Positions 6,140-14,237 of a stretch of DNA of 47,700 nt are shown here, one piece after another. The notes under the pieces are model-generated. The model was not told the DNA's origin and ran no database searches. It worked only from the letters and a program-made list of their open reading frames with translations. Position 1 is the stretch's first letter. Every line of letters starts with the position of its first letter. This DNA comes from JAPUDQ01 sp964535835 (GTDB lineage Bacteria; Patescibacteriota; Saccharimonadia; Saccharimonadales; Saccharimonadaceae). The stretch lies in assembly GCA_964535835.1 (NCBI GenBank), contig CAZHUZ010000004.1:1-47700 (forward strand), written 5' to 3'. The translations under genes were made by a program, and so were the position numbers.

Positions 6140-8509
6140 ATGTATAAATATCTCAGATTTTTTGAAGAGCTTTCGATTGGAGATATCCCAAGTGTAGGCG
6201 GCAAAAACGCCAGTTTGGGTGAGATGTATCATCACCTCAAACCACAAGGAGTCAATCTGCCAAATGGTGTGGCGACGACCGCAGACGCTTATCGTTACTT
6301 TCTGAATTCATCAGGCCTAGATAGCCGAATAAGTGAGGTGTTGCAAGGGCTTGATGTCAACGACGTGCATGAACTGGCTCGACGTGGATCAGCTATTCGC
6401 CAAATGATAGTTGATGCAGAATTGCCAGAGGATTTCCAGGATGAGATTGTGCGCGGGTATCGCGAGCTTAGCAAAAAATGTGGCCACGACAAGGCAGATC
6501 TCGTAGTAGCGGTGAGATCGAGCGCTACTGCAGAGGATTTGCCAAATGCATCATTTGCCGGACAGCAGGCAACATTTCTCAATATCCGTGGTGAGCACGA
6601 TGTGTTGCAATCAACCAAGGAATGTATCGCCAGCCTCTTTACTGATCGCGCCATTGTTTACCGCGTCACCAATGGTTTTGACCACATGAAAGTAGCGCTC
6701 AGTGTCGGTATCCAGCAAATGGTAGCGGTCAGAAGTGAATGTGCCGGGGTGATGTTTACGATCGATACCGAAACAGGCTTTAAAAACGCAGTTGTCGTCA
6801 GTTCGATCTATGGACTGGGCGAAAATATTGTTCAGGGACACGTATCACCAGATGAATTCATCGTCTTTAAACCGACCATGGCGATTTTGAAGCGTCACCT
6901 CGGCAGCAAAAAGATGAAGATGATCCCCGTCGAAGGTAGCAAGACTAAAAACATCGCTGTGGCACAAAAAGATCAGGATCGGTATTCAATCACTGACGAA
7001 CAGGTACGTACTCTTGCCGACTGGGGTGTGAAAATCGAGCAGCATTATGGTCATCCGATGGATATCGAATGGGCACTCGATGAGGATGACAAAAAACTGT
7101 ATATTGTCCAGGCCCGATCAGAGACGGTACAGTCTCGTCGCGATGTAAATACTATCGAAGAATACAAATTGACTGAGGAAGGCCCGCTGATCATCAAGGG
7201 CACAAGTGTCGGCAACAAGATCGGTAATGGTAAAGCCAACCGTATCATGAGCGTGAGTGATATCGATGATTTCCGTGAAGGAGATGTACTCGTGACAGAG
7301 ATGACAGATCCTGACTGGGTACCGATCATGAAAATTGCCAGTGCTATCGTCACCGACAAAGGTGGTCGCACCTGTCATGCGGCGATTGTGTCGCGTGAGC
7401 TGGGTATCCCTTGTGTTGTCGGTACTGGTACTGCATCAAAATTGATCAAGGACGGCCAGCCAATTACGGTCAGCTGTACGGGTGGTGACGAAGGCTATGT
7501 CTACCACGGCAAACTCGCCTACAAAGTCGAGACAACTGATATCAAAAACCTCGAACGTCCCAAAACGAAGATCATGATGAATATTGGCTCGCCTGAGCAG
7601 GCGTTTGCCTACTCTCTCATCCCTAATGACGGTGTTGGTCTCGCTCGTGAGGAGTTTATCATTGATAGCCATATCAAGATTCACCCGCTGGCTCTATTGC
7701 ATTTTGATCAGGTCAAAGACAAATCGGTCCGCGCGACTATCAAAAATCTAACCGTTGGGTATGATGATCTATCACAGTATTTCGTTGACAAGCTGGCTGA
7801 GGGAATTGCCATGCTGGGTGCAGCGTTTTATCCAAATCCTGTCATCGTACGATTTTCGGATTTTAAGACAAATGAATATGCCAATCTGATCGGCGGCACA
7901 CAGTTTGAGCCGATCGAAAATAACCCGATGATCGGTTGGCGCGGTGCCAGTCGCTACTATAGTGAGAACTACAAAGAAGCATTTAAGCTCGAATGCAAAG
8001 CATTCATGAAGGTACGCGATGAAATGGGTCTCACTAATGTCAAAGCAATGGTACCGTTTTGTCGTGATCTCAATGAGGCAAAAAAAGTCCAAGATGTCAT
8101 GCGTGAAGCTGGCCTCAAGCGCGGTGACAATGGGTTTGAGCTCTACATGATGGTAGAAATTCCGAGTAACGTCCTACTGGCCGATCAATTTGCGGAGCAT
8201 TTTGACGGATTTTCAATCGGTAGCAATGACCTCACGCAGTTGACGCTTGGTGTTGATCGCGATAACCACACAGTGGCACATATTTATGATGAAAACAACC
8301 CTGCCGTCAAAGCACTGATCCGCCAGATCATCAAAGTTGGTAAACAAAAGAAGATCAAAGTCGGCATATGTGGCCAAGCACCATCGGATTATCCTGAATT
8401 TGCGCGCTTTCTAGTGAATGAAGGGATAGTGAGCATGTCACTCGCGCCTGACACTATCGTCAAAACGACTATTGATATCAAAAAGACCGAAGAAAAATTA
8501 GGTCGTTAA
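6140..8509 (+). CDS. ppsA: Phosphoenolpyruvate synthase (pyruvate, water dikinase)
   Basis: A 789-residue protein, the length of E. coli PpsA. The order is an N-terminal ATP-grasp-like nucleotide domain (VGGKNASLGEM, VAVRSSATAEDLPNASFAGQ), the mobile phosphohistidine domain (GGRTCHAAIVSRELGIPCVVG, catalytic His in TCHA), and the C-terminal PEP/pyruvate barrel (GSNDLTQLTLGVDRD, GICGQAPSDYPEF with the catalytic Cys). The reaction is pyruvate + ATP + water to PEP + AMP + phosphate. Dikinase PPDK has a different C-terminal signature and is usually about 870 residues long. Pyruvate kinase follows immediately, so the cell has enzymes for both directions of the PEP/pyruvate step. Confidence 0.93.
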   Translation: MYKYLRFFEELSIGDIPSVGGKNASLGEMYHHLKPQGVNLPNGVATTADAYRYFLNSSGLDSRISEVLQGLDVNDVHELARRGSAIRQMIVDAELPEDFQDEIVRGYRELSKKCGHDKADLVVAVRSSATAEDLPNASFAGQQATFLNIRGEHDVLQSTKECIASLFTDRAIVYRVTNGFDHMKVALSVGIQQMVAVRSECAGVMFTIDTETGFKNAVVVSSIYGLGENIVQGHVSPDEFIVFKPTMAILKRHLGSKKMKMIPVEGSKTKNIAVAQKDQDRYSITDEQVRTLADWGVKIEQHYGHPMDIEWALDEDDKKLYIVQARSETVQSRRDVNTIEEYKLTEEGPLIIKGTSVGNKIGNGKANRIMSVSDIDDFREGDVLVTEMTDPDWVPIMKIASAIVTDKGGRTCHAAIVSRELGIPCVVGTGTASKLIKDGQPITVSCTGGDEGYVYHGKLAYKVETTDIKNLERPKTKIMMNIGSPEQAFAYSLIPNDGVGLAREEFIIDSHIKIHPLALLHFDQVKDKSVRATIKNLTVGYDDLSQYFVDKLAEGIAMLGAAFYPNPVIVRFSDFKTNEYANLIGGTQFEPIENNPMIGWRGASRYYSENYKEAFKLECKAFMKVRDEMGLTNVKAMVPFCRDLNEAKKVQDVMREAGLKRGDNGFELYMMVEIPSNVLLADQFAEHFDGFSIGSNDLTQLTLGVDRDNHTVAHIYDENNPAVKALIRQIIKVGKQKKIKVGICGQAPSDYPEFARFLVNEGIVSMSLAPDTIVKTTIDIKKTEEKLGR

Positions 8510-8522
8510 AAGCAAAGACCGG

Positions 8523-8528
8523 TACAAT
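8523..8528 (+). promoter_or_regulatory. -10 box (TACAAT) for pyruvate kinase
   Basis: GGTACAAT lies 57 bp before the pyruvate kinase ATG, which has its own GAGGAG ribosome site. A leader of about 50 nt is expected. Confidence 0.4.
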
Positions 8529-8585
8529 AGGAGCATAAGTAGTACATTTGTGGCTGCTTATGTGACTAATGAGGAGAAATATTAC

Positions 8586-10031
8586 ATGTCGACATCACAC
8601 GCGATGCCATTTCTACACGAAGAAAAATATCAGCGCTCTCGCATAATTGCTACGGTCGGTCCAGCTACCAATTCTTATGAGATGATTGAAAAAATGCTAC
8701 TAGCAGAAGTTCGTGGCTTTCGGATGAATTTTTCACATGGCGAACATGAGCAGTTTGCCCAATGGGTAGCATGGGTTCGTGAAGCACAGGTCAAACACAA
8801 CAAGCCGGTTGCTATCATCCAGGATTTACAAGGTCCAAAAATTCGACTTGGTGATATCAAGGACAATCATTTCGCTGTCAAAGAAGGTGATATCATCGAC
8901 CTCGTATATGGTGTAGAGCACGATGGGCATACCATCCCCTCGCAGTACGACCTCTCACAAAAAGTAAAAGTTGGCGAGCAAGTATTTATCTATGATGGCC
9001 GTATAAAGGCCGTTACGCAGCATGTCGATGAGGCCAAAAAATCTATTACGGTGCGCATCCAAAATGACGGGGTACTCATGAGCAAAAAAGGCATTAATTT
9101 GCCTGATACAGACTTTGCTGGTGATATTCTGACGCCTAAAGATTACGCTGATATTGATTTTGGCGCGATGCAAGATTTCGACTATGTAGCGCTTAGCTTT
9201 GTACAAAGCGCACATGATATTGAGGTATTGCGTGGCTACCTGAGCTCCAAAGATTACAATGCGGACATCATCGCAAAAATTGAAACCAAAGCCGCAATTG
9301 ATGAAAATGAGCTTGAGCATATCATTGAGGCAAGTGGTGGTGTGATGGTAGCGCGCGGTGATCTGGCAATTGAAGTTGGTGCGGAGATCGTACCTGTTGT
9401 TCAGCGTGATATTATCAGCCTTTGTCAAAAACATGCCAAAATCAGTATTGTCGCAACGCAGATGATGGTGAGTATGGTTGATAGTCCCCAGCCAACTCGC
9501 GCTGAAGTGAGTGATGTTTCCTCTGCAGTGACCCTGGGGGCAGATTGCGTCATGCTGTCCGAGGAGACGGCGATGGGCCGTTATCCGATTGAAACAATTG
9601 ATAATATGAGACGAGTTATCCGCTACACGCAGGAGCACATACCGATCACCCCTGTCGAGAACTACGAGCTCGGCCATGATATTTCTCGTATGATCAGCGC
9701 GACTGCTGTCAAAATTGCTAAAGACATCAATGCACAAGCGATTATCGCCGAGACCCGCTCTGGAGCAACGGCACATTACATCGCCACTTATCGTCCAGAT
9801 AGGCCGTTGTTGTCGGTGACAAGCGATGAACGCGTTGCTCAACAATTGGCACTGGTCTATGCCAACAAGAGTTTTCTCAGGCCAGATAGTGACAAAACAG
9901 GACTTGAGTTAGCCCAAGAGTTAGCAGACGAAGGGTATATCCATACGCCAGCAACGATTATTATCGTCAGTGGCCGTCAGCCAGGTATCAAAGGAACGAC
10001 TGATACGATCCGCGTACGGACAATCGAATAG
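8586..10031 (+). CDS. pyk: Pyruvate kinase
   Basis: A 481-residue protein with all the family landmarks: RSRIIATVGPAT and FRMNFSHG at the N-terminus, IQDLQGPKIRLG, DGVLMSKKGINLPD in the B domain, IIAKIETKAAI (catalytic Lys), GVMVARGDLAIEVG (metal and PEP site) and TRAEVSDVSSAV. The C-terminal allosteric-type domain is present (AIIAETRSGATAHYIATYRP). It converts PEP + ADP to pyruvate + ATP. I start it at the ATG after GAGGAG at 8570-8575; an earlier ATG at 8550 has no ribosome site. There is no extra PEP-utiliser domain at the C-terminus. Confidence 0.95.
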   Translation: MSTSHAMPFLHEEKYQRSRIIATVGPATNSYEMIEKMLLAEVRGFRMNFSHGEHEQFAQWVAWVREAQVKHNKPVAIIQDLQGPKIRLGDIKDNHFAVKEGDIIDLVYGVEHDGHTIPSQYDLSQKVKVGEQVFIYDGRIKAVTQHVDEAKKSITVRIQNDGVLMSKKGINLPDTDFAGDILTPKDYADIDFGAMQDFDYVALSFVQSAHDIEVLRGYLSSKDYNADIIAKIETKAAIDENELEHIIEASGGVMVARGDLAIEVGAEIVPVVQRDIISLCQKHAKISIVATQMMVSMVDSPQPTRAEVSDVSSAVTLGADCVMLSEETAMGRYPIETIDNMRRVIRYTQEHIPITPVENYELGHDISRMISATAVKIAKDINAQAIIAETRSGATAHYIATYRPDRPLLSVTSDERVAQQLALVYANKSFLRPDSDKTGLELAQELADEGYIHTPATIIIVSGRQPGIKGTTDTIRVRTIE

Positions 10032-10040
10032 TTGTTTGCC

Positions 10041-10766
10041 TCAAATACTATCGTAAGTATGTGTATGGTGGAGATTTTTCTTGGTTGGCCTAAATAACCA
10101 TGCTCCCCACAGCCCCATGCCGATGCCGATAGAGCTTTGAGCATCTTCGAGCAAAGGAAGCGCGCCGTTTTTAACCGCATAGGTATTTGCTACAAAACCA
10201 AGCGACGTTGCTCCTAGCGCAAGTGCAGACGAAGGCAGATCGAGTCGTGCAACATGATTGACAACATCTCGCTCTGTGGGGCTTATCGCTTTGTTGAGGT
10301 GTATACCATCCATGATACGGCCATATTTTGTCCGAACTTTGCGTAGTATACTACTGCTCGCAATTCCGGCGGATAGACAGGCGACTCCGGCTGCAAACAT
10401 ACCGAGCGCATCGATTCGAGGATCATGAATGCCTGGATTCCAATAATCGAGTAATTCGCCTGCAGCCACTGCTGATCCTACGAGTGACGCACCAAAAAGA
10501 GCTGAGGAAATTTTTTTGCGTCGTGAGCCGTCAACAACAGCATGTTCGTGAGCGTCTTTCATCTGTTCATTGCCGATAACAATTTCAGCTGATCCGTGTA
10601 ACCCGTCGGCTGCGAGCGCAACATTACCGGTTACGATGCCGAGACCTAGTTCACAAATACTTGCTAGGCCATTTGAAGCAACGTATCCTTTGCGCACGGT
10701 ATGCGAGACGATTGGATGGTGATCGCCCGCAGATAAATGAGAGTGTTCTCCTTGTGGTGGCTCCAT
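10041..10766 (-). CDS. Cation diffusion facilitator-like membrane protein
   Basis: A 241-residue protein with His-rich ends (GEHSHLSAGDHHP at the N-terminus, KKNLHHTHTYDSI at the C-terminus). Its hydrophobic core resembles the CDF fold: GLASICELGLGIVTGNVALAADGLHGSAEIVIG matches the first two membrane helices, with D-x2-H-x3-E as possible metal ligands. Further hydrophobic segments occur near residues 90-105, 120-140 and 180-225. CDF proteins export Zn or related divalent ions by proton exchange. The match is by pattern only, the central motifs are weak, and the size is short for the family. It is antisense to the pyk-pgk direction. Confidence 0.55.
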   Translation of the reverse strand: MEPPQGEHSHLSAGDHHPIVSHTVRKGYVASNGLASICELGLGIVTGNVALAADGLHGSAEIVIGNEQMKDAHEHAVVDGSRRKKISSALFGASLVGSAVAAGELLDYWNPGIHDPRIDALGMFAAGVACLSAGIASSSILRKVRTKYGRIMDGIHLNKAISPTERDVVNHVARLDLPSSALALGATSLGFVANTYAVKNGALPLLEDAQSSIGIGMGLWGAWLFRPTKKNLHHTHTYDSI

Positions 10767-10775
10767 GTGTCATAA

Positions 10776-10781
10776 ATAATA
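10776..10781 (-). promoter_or_regulatory. -10 box (TATTAT) for the CDF-like gene
   Basis: The complement of 10776-10781 reads TATTAT, 9 bp before the ATG at 10766. Confidence 0.4.
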
Positions 10782-10838
10782 CCACATCAAAACAGGGATA
10801 GTGTGGCGGAGTATCTCTGTTGCGGCGCACAACGTTTA

Positions 10839-10847
10839 TGCTATAGT
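10839..10847 (+). promoter_or_regulatory. Extended -10 promoter (TGC-TATAGT) for pgk, leaderless
   Basis: TATAGT ends 10 bp before the ATG at 10858, with TG one base upstream of the box. This argues against the longer reading frame beginning at 10801. Confidence 0.5.
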
Positions 10848-10857
10848 AAGTACAGAT

Positions 10858-12084
10858 ATGGTGGGGAGCTTTCCAAAAAAGAGTTTTCGTGACGTGCCGC
10901 TTGATGGCAAGACGGTTTTGGTTCGGGTTGATTACAATGTTCCGCTCGAGAGTGACGGTACGATTGCGGATGATTTTCGTATTCGCGCTAGTCTGCCGAC
11001 GATACGCGCACTCGTCAAGCGACGTTGCAAGGTGGTGTTGATCGCTCATCTTGGTCGTCCTGACGGCAAGCCGAACGCCAAAGAATCACTTGAACCGGTG
11101 GCTCATCGTTTGGTGGAACTACTCCATCGGCCGGTTAAATTTGTTGATGATTGCGTCGGTGATAAGGTGGTACAAGCGAGTAAATATTTGCATAGTGGAG
11201 ATATACTGCTCCTTCAAAACTTGCGATTTCATGCCGAAGAGGAGGAAAATGACGCGGAATTTGCCCGTGCTCTCGCCAAAAATTCTGGAGCGGACTATTT
11301 TGTACAAGATGGCTTCGGTGTCGTGCATCGTGCTCATGCCAGTACCGAATCAATAACTCATTTTCTGCCAAGTTCAGCAGGAGTGTTACTTGAAAAAGAA
11401 TATCGTATGATCACTGCTGCCATGCGAGATCCGAAGCGTCCTCTAACTGCAATTCTCGGCGGGGCGAAGATTAGTGACAAAATAGCAGTCGTTGAGAAAT
11501 TTGTCAGTGTTGCTGACCACATCATTATCGGAGGAGCCATGGCCAATAATTTCTTGCGATTTCGAGGCTTTTCTATCGGCAAGAGCAAAGCCGAGGACGG
11601 TGTCGATGATATTATTGGACGTATCTATGAAGCGGCTGACAAAAAAGTTGATGATGTGGATGCTTTTATCGAATTACCACTTGATGTTGCTGTTACTAAA
11701 ACAATTGATGCATCTGCTCAACGAAAAGTTATCGATATAAAGGATATACAGTCGGATGATATCATCCTCGATATCGGTGCACGCTCCATCGAACGAGCCG
11801 TGAGCGCCATTGAACGGTCAAAAACAGTTGTCTGGAATGGCACAATGGGTATGGCCGAACTCGATAATTTTGCTCATGGTTCCGCTCGAATTGCGCTGGC
11901 ATTGGCAGAAAAACACGGTGCTATCATGAGCGTTGTTGGCGGTGGTGACACTGCTGATTTTGTGATGCATTGGGACGGTCATGGCGGTGAAAGTTTTGAC
12001 CATGTTTCAACCGGTGGGGGTGCAAGTATTGAATTGATGGCTGGTGAGAAGCTTCCAGGCATAGAATCACTTATGGACGCATAG
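10858..12084 (+). CDS. pgk: Phosphoglycerate kinase
   Basis: A 408-residue protein, typical length. N-terminal substrate motifs are LVRVDYNVPL and HLGRPDGKPN, the basic-patch region LLLQNLRFHAEEE follows, and nucleotide-binding motifs GGAKISDK and TVVWNGTMGMAELDNFAHGS lead to the C-terminal GGGDTADFV and STGGGASIELMAG. It transfers phosphate between 1,3-bisphosphoglycerate and ADP. Triose-phosphate isomerase follows after 31 bp. The start codon is chosen from the leaderless -10 signal. Confidence 0.95.
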   Translation: MVGSFPKKSFRDVPLDGKTVLVRVDYNVPLESDGTIADDFRIRASLPTIRALVKRRCKVVLIAHLGRPDGKPNAKESLEPVAHRLVELLHRPVKFVDDCVGDKVVQASKYLHSGDILLLQNLRFHAEEEENDAEFARALAKNSGADYFVQDGFGVVHRAHASTESITHFLPSSAGVLLEKEYRMITAAMRDPKRPLTAILGGAKISDKIAVVEKFVSVADHIIIGGAMANNFLRFRGFSIGKSKAEDGVDDIIGRIYEAADKKVDDVDAFIELPLDVAVTKTIDASAQRKVIDIKDIQSDDIILDIGARSIERAVSAIERSKTVVWNGTMGMAELDNFAHGSARIALALAEKHGAIMSVVGGGDTADFVMHWDGHGGESFDHVSTGGGASIELMAGEKLPGIESLMDA

Positions 12085-12115
12085 AGAGGGATAAGATACA
12101 CTAATCATAAGAAGT

Positions 12116-12898
12116 ATGGCAAATCGTAAAAAACTCATCATCGGCAACTGGAAGATGCATAAAAATGTGCATGAGGCCAGTTTGTTACTGCACAAACTAG
12201 AACAGGCAGTTCCAGTGTATCGTGATGTCGAAGTAGTTTTGGCACCGACGATGTTAGCGCTCCAATCGCTGAGTCTACAGATCAATCGTCGTCAATTTAA
12301 ACTTGCAGCTCAAAATTGCTACTGGCGTGATGAAGGAGCATACACAGGAGAGGTCTCTGCGGCGCAACTTCACGGTGTAGCTGACTATGTTGTTATCGGT
12401 CATTCTGAAAGGCGTCATATTTTTGGAGAATCAGAACGAGACATCCGCTCCAAAGTGCAAGCAGCGGTTCGCAACCGTCTCCTTCCTGTTCTGTGTGTCG
12501 GTGAGACCGCTACTGAGCGAGCCGACAATGAGACAAAGCACGTTATCCACGACCAGATAGTGAGCGGTCTTGCCAATATCACGTCTGAAGAAATAGGTTT
12601 TGTCGCAATAGCCTACGAGCCAGTGTGGGCAATAGGCACAGGCCAAAATGCCGAGCCCGCTGATGTCGACAAGGTTGCGCGGCTTATTCATAAGCAAGTA
12701 GCTTCACTGTATGGAGAGGAAGCGGCTGCGGCCCTTCGAATTTTGTATGGTGGCAGTGTCAATGATCAAAACGCTGGGCACTATCTATCTAGTGAACGAA
12801 TTGACGGATTGTTAGTGGGTGGAGCTAGCCTCAGCCCTAAAGTATTTGCCAAGATCGTTGAGCAGGCGCATAATAAACATAACGATAAACAAGTGTAG
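12116..12898 (+). CDS. tpiA: Triose-phosphate isomerase
   Basis: A 260-residue TIM barrel. GNWKMHK carries the active-site Asn and Lys, VVIGHSERRHIFGE the catalytic His, and VAIAYEPVWAIGTGQNAEP the catalytic Glu and the flexible loop 6; RILYGGSVND binds the phosphate. It interconverts dihydroxyacetone phosphate and glyceraldehyde 3-phosphate. It probably shares a transcript with pgk, although a TACACT box at 12097-12102 could be a second promoter. Confidence 0.95.
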   Translation: MANRKKLIIGNWKMHKNVHEASLLLHKLEQAVPVYRDVEVVLAPTMLALQSLSLQINRRQFKLAAQNCYWRDEGAYTGEVSAAQLHGVADYVVIGHSERRHIFGESERDIRSKVQAAVRNRLLPVLCVGETATERADNETKHVIHDQIVSGLANITSEEIGFVAIAYEPVWAIGTGQNAEPADVDKVARLIHKQVASLYGEEAAAALRILYGGSVNDQNAGHYLSSERIDGLLVGGASLSPKVFAKIVEQAHNKHNDKQV

Positions 12899-12907
12899 GG
12901 TGGGGAA

Positions 12908-14212
12908 ATGAAAGATTTCGACTTTGATGAACTTGATCGGGCAGTGAGCTCCGTACTAACTAAGAAAAAGCAAACTGACGATACAACAGCGAGTACTGCT
13001 GATGACCAGCAAAATACTCCAGCGACAGACGTTGCTTCGCAAATGTCTGATACGACTAACTCATCTAATGATTCCACGACAAACGACGCTACGAGTGACG
13101 CAGTTGTGACCGAGCCTGAGGCATCGGCACCTGAGCCACCTCTATCGGCAGATACGGTTGATCAGTCAGAGGATACTACTAGTGATTCCCCTGTTGACGA
13201 TAGTAATGATGCCCAGACACCGCAACAAGCACACGATGAGCTCATGCACGAACAGTTGCCCGAAGTACCTGTTGTCGAGGATACATCCGACCAAGCCGAT
13301 AACACAACTAATGATTCTGATGACGCATCAGAGGCACCTCACGTCTCGAATAACCACGGTGAGCATTCTGACGCTTTGGATAACAAAAATGCTGATATTG
13401 CCACATCAGATGGCACTTTTGAATCATCACATAATGATTCGATGAGTGATACGGCTACTCGTGCAGGGGTGACTGTCCCGAAGCGGGGACGTTTCATGGA
13501 CATGGTGCATCCTTCAGCTGATATGAAGACAGAACCAAAACCTGCTCAAACACACGGTGGAATTACATTGATACCGTCTCGTAATTTTTCAGTCAACGAT
13601 TCAACTGACGATGATGAGAAAGTTTATGATGCCCCGGCCGCTCCATCACCAGTAGACGAAGTAGAAGAACCATCGACATCAGAACAGCTATCGGTTTCTA
13701 ACCAAGATCAAGTTTCTGATGATGCTAACAAATCCCATTCAGAAGATACTGATAAACCTGCGCAGAATCATGATGTATTGACACCATTTATCCCTGATGT
13801 ACCGGTAGAAAAACGACCGCTCAATGCGCTCAATGAGGATGAATCAACAGAAGAAAAATCAGATTCCCAGGCTGAAATTGACAAAGCAGATGTTGTCGCG
13901 ACTGATGCGCAAAGCGTTTCGACACCACGAGAGTTTGCCCCAGACGTAATGGCAGTTGAAGCCAGTGAAAATGTTGGTGAGGACACAGCAGATACTTCTG
14001 ATGCTGCAGCTGCGGTTGCAACTGCGCCTGTAGTTAGTGGCGGTGAAATAAATCAAGAACCTCATCCAGTATTTGATGCTCAATCCTATCAGCAGCCACT
14101 TGAGACTCCCAAGGCCAAAACGTCTCATGTGTTGTGGCTCATCATAGCTCTTATCTTATTCTTGGTGGGTGCGGCCATCGGTGTGTTGTATTTTCTATAC
14201 GGGCAACAATAG
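12908..14212 (+). CDS. Tail-anchored protein with long acidic Ser/Thr/Asp-rich region
   Basis: A 434-residue protein with three parts. A short conserved-looking head (MKDFDFDELDRAVSSVLTKKK) is followed by about 370 residues of low-complexity sequence dominated by D, S, T, A and E. A single C-terminal membrane helix follows (LWLIIALILFLVGAAIGVLYFLY) with only three residues after it. This is the topology of a tail-anchored protein whose disordered region faces the cytoplasm. A short basic segment (GVTVPKRGRFMDMVHPSADMK, about residues 188-208) and one near 285-305 (PFIPDVPVEKRPLNALNED) interrupt the acidic region and might be binding motifs. It begins 9 bp after tpiA with a GGTGGGG site. Family unknown. 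Confidence 0.7.
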   Translation: MKDFDFDELDRAVSSVLTKKKQTDDTTASTADDQQNTPATDVASQMSDTTNSSNDSTTNDATSDAVVTEPEASAPEPPLSADTVDQSEDTTSDSPVDDSNDAQTPQQAHDELMHEQLPEVPVVEDTSDQADNTTNDSDDASEAPHVSNNHGEHSDALDNKNADIATSDGTFESSHNDSMSDTATRAGVTVPKRGRFMDMVHPSADMKTEPKPAQTHGGITLIPSRNFSVNDSTDDDEKVYDAPAAPSPVDEVEEPSTSEQLSVSNQDQVSDDANKSHSEDTDKPAQNHDVLTPFIPDVPVEKRPLNALNEDESTEEKSDSQAEIDKADVVATDAQSVSTPREFAPDVMAVEASENVGEDTADTSDAAAAVATAPVVSGGEINQEPHPVFDAQSYQQPLETPKAKTSHVLWLIIALILFLVGAAIGVLYFLYGQQ

Positions 14213-14223
14213 CGTTTTTTCGT

Positions 14224-14229
14224 TACAAT
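14224..14229 (+). promoter_or_regulatory. -10 box (TACAAT) for the UvrD gene, leaderless
   Basis: GTTACAAT ends 8 bp before the ATG at 14238, and no ribosome site lies between. Confidence 0.5.
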
Positions 14230-14237
14230 AGATAGTA

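Noticed and set aside
6140..8509. Pyruvate, phosphate dikinase (PPDK)
   Set aside because: Length of 789 residues and the C-terminal GICGQAPSDYPEF and VKTT endings match PEP synthase better.
8955..9845. A 296-codon open frame antisense to pyruvate kinase
   Set aside because: It lies wholly inside a well-supported enzyme gene, has no ribosome site or promoter, and its translation is rich in C, H and R as expected for a shadow frame.
13158..13445. A 95-codon frame inside the acidic tail-anchored gene
   Set aside because: It is another frame of a low-complexity coding region and has no start signal.
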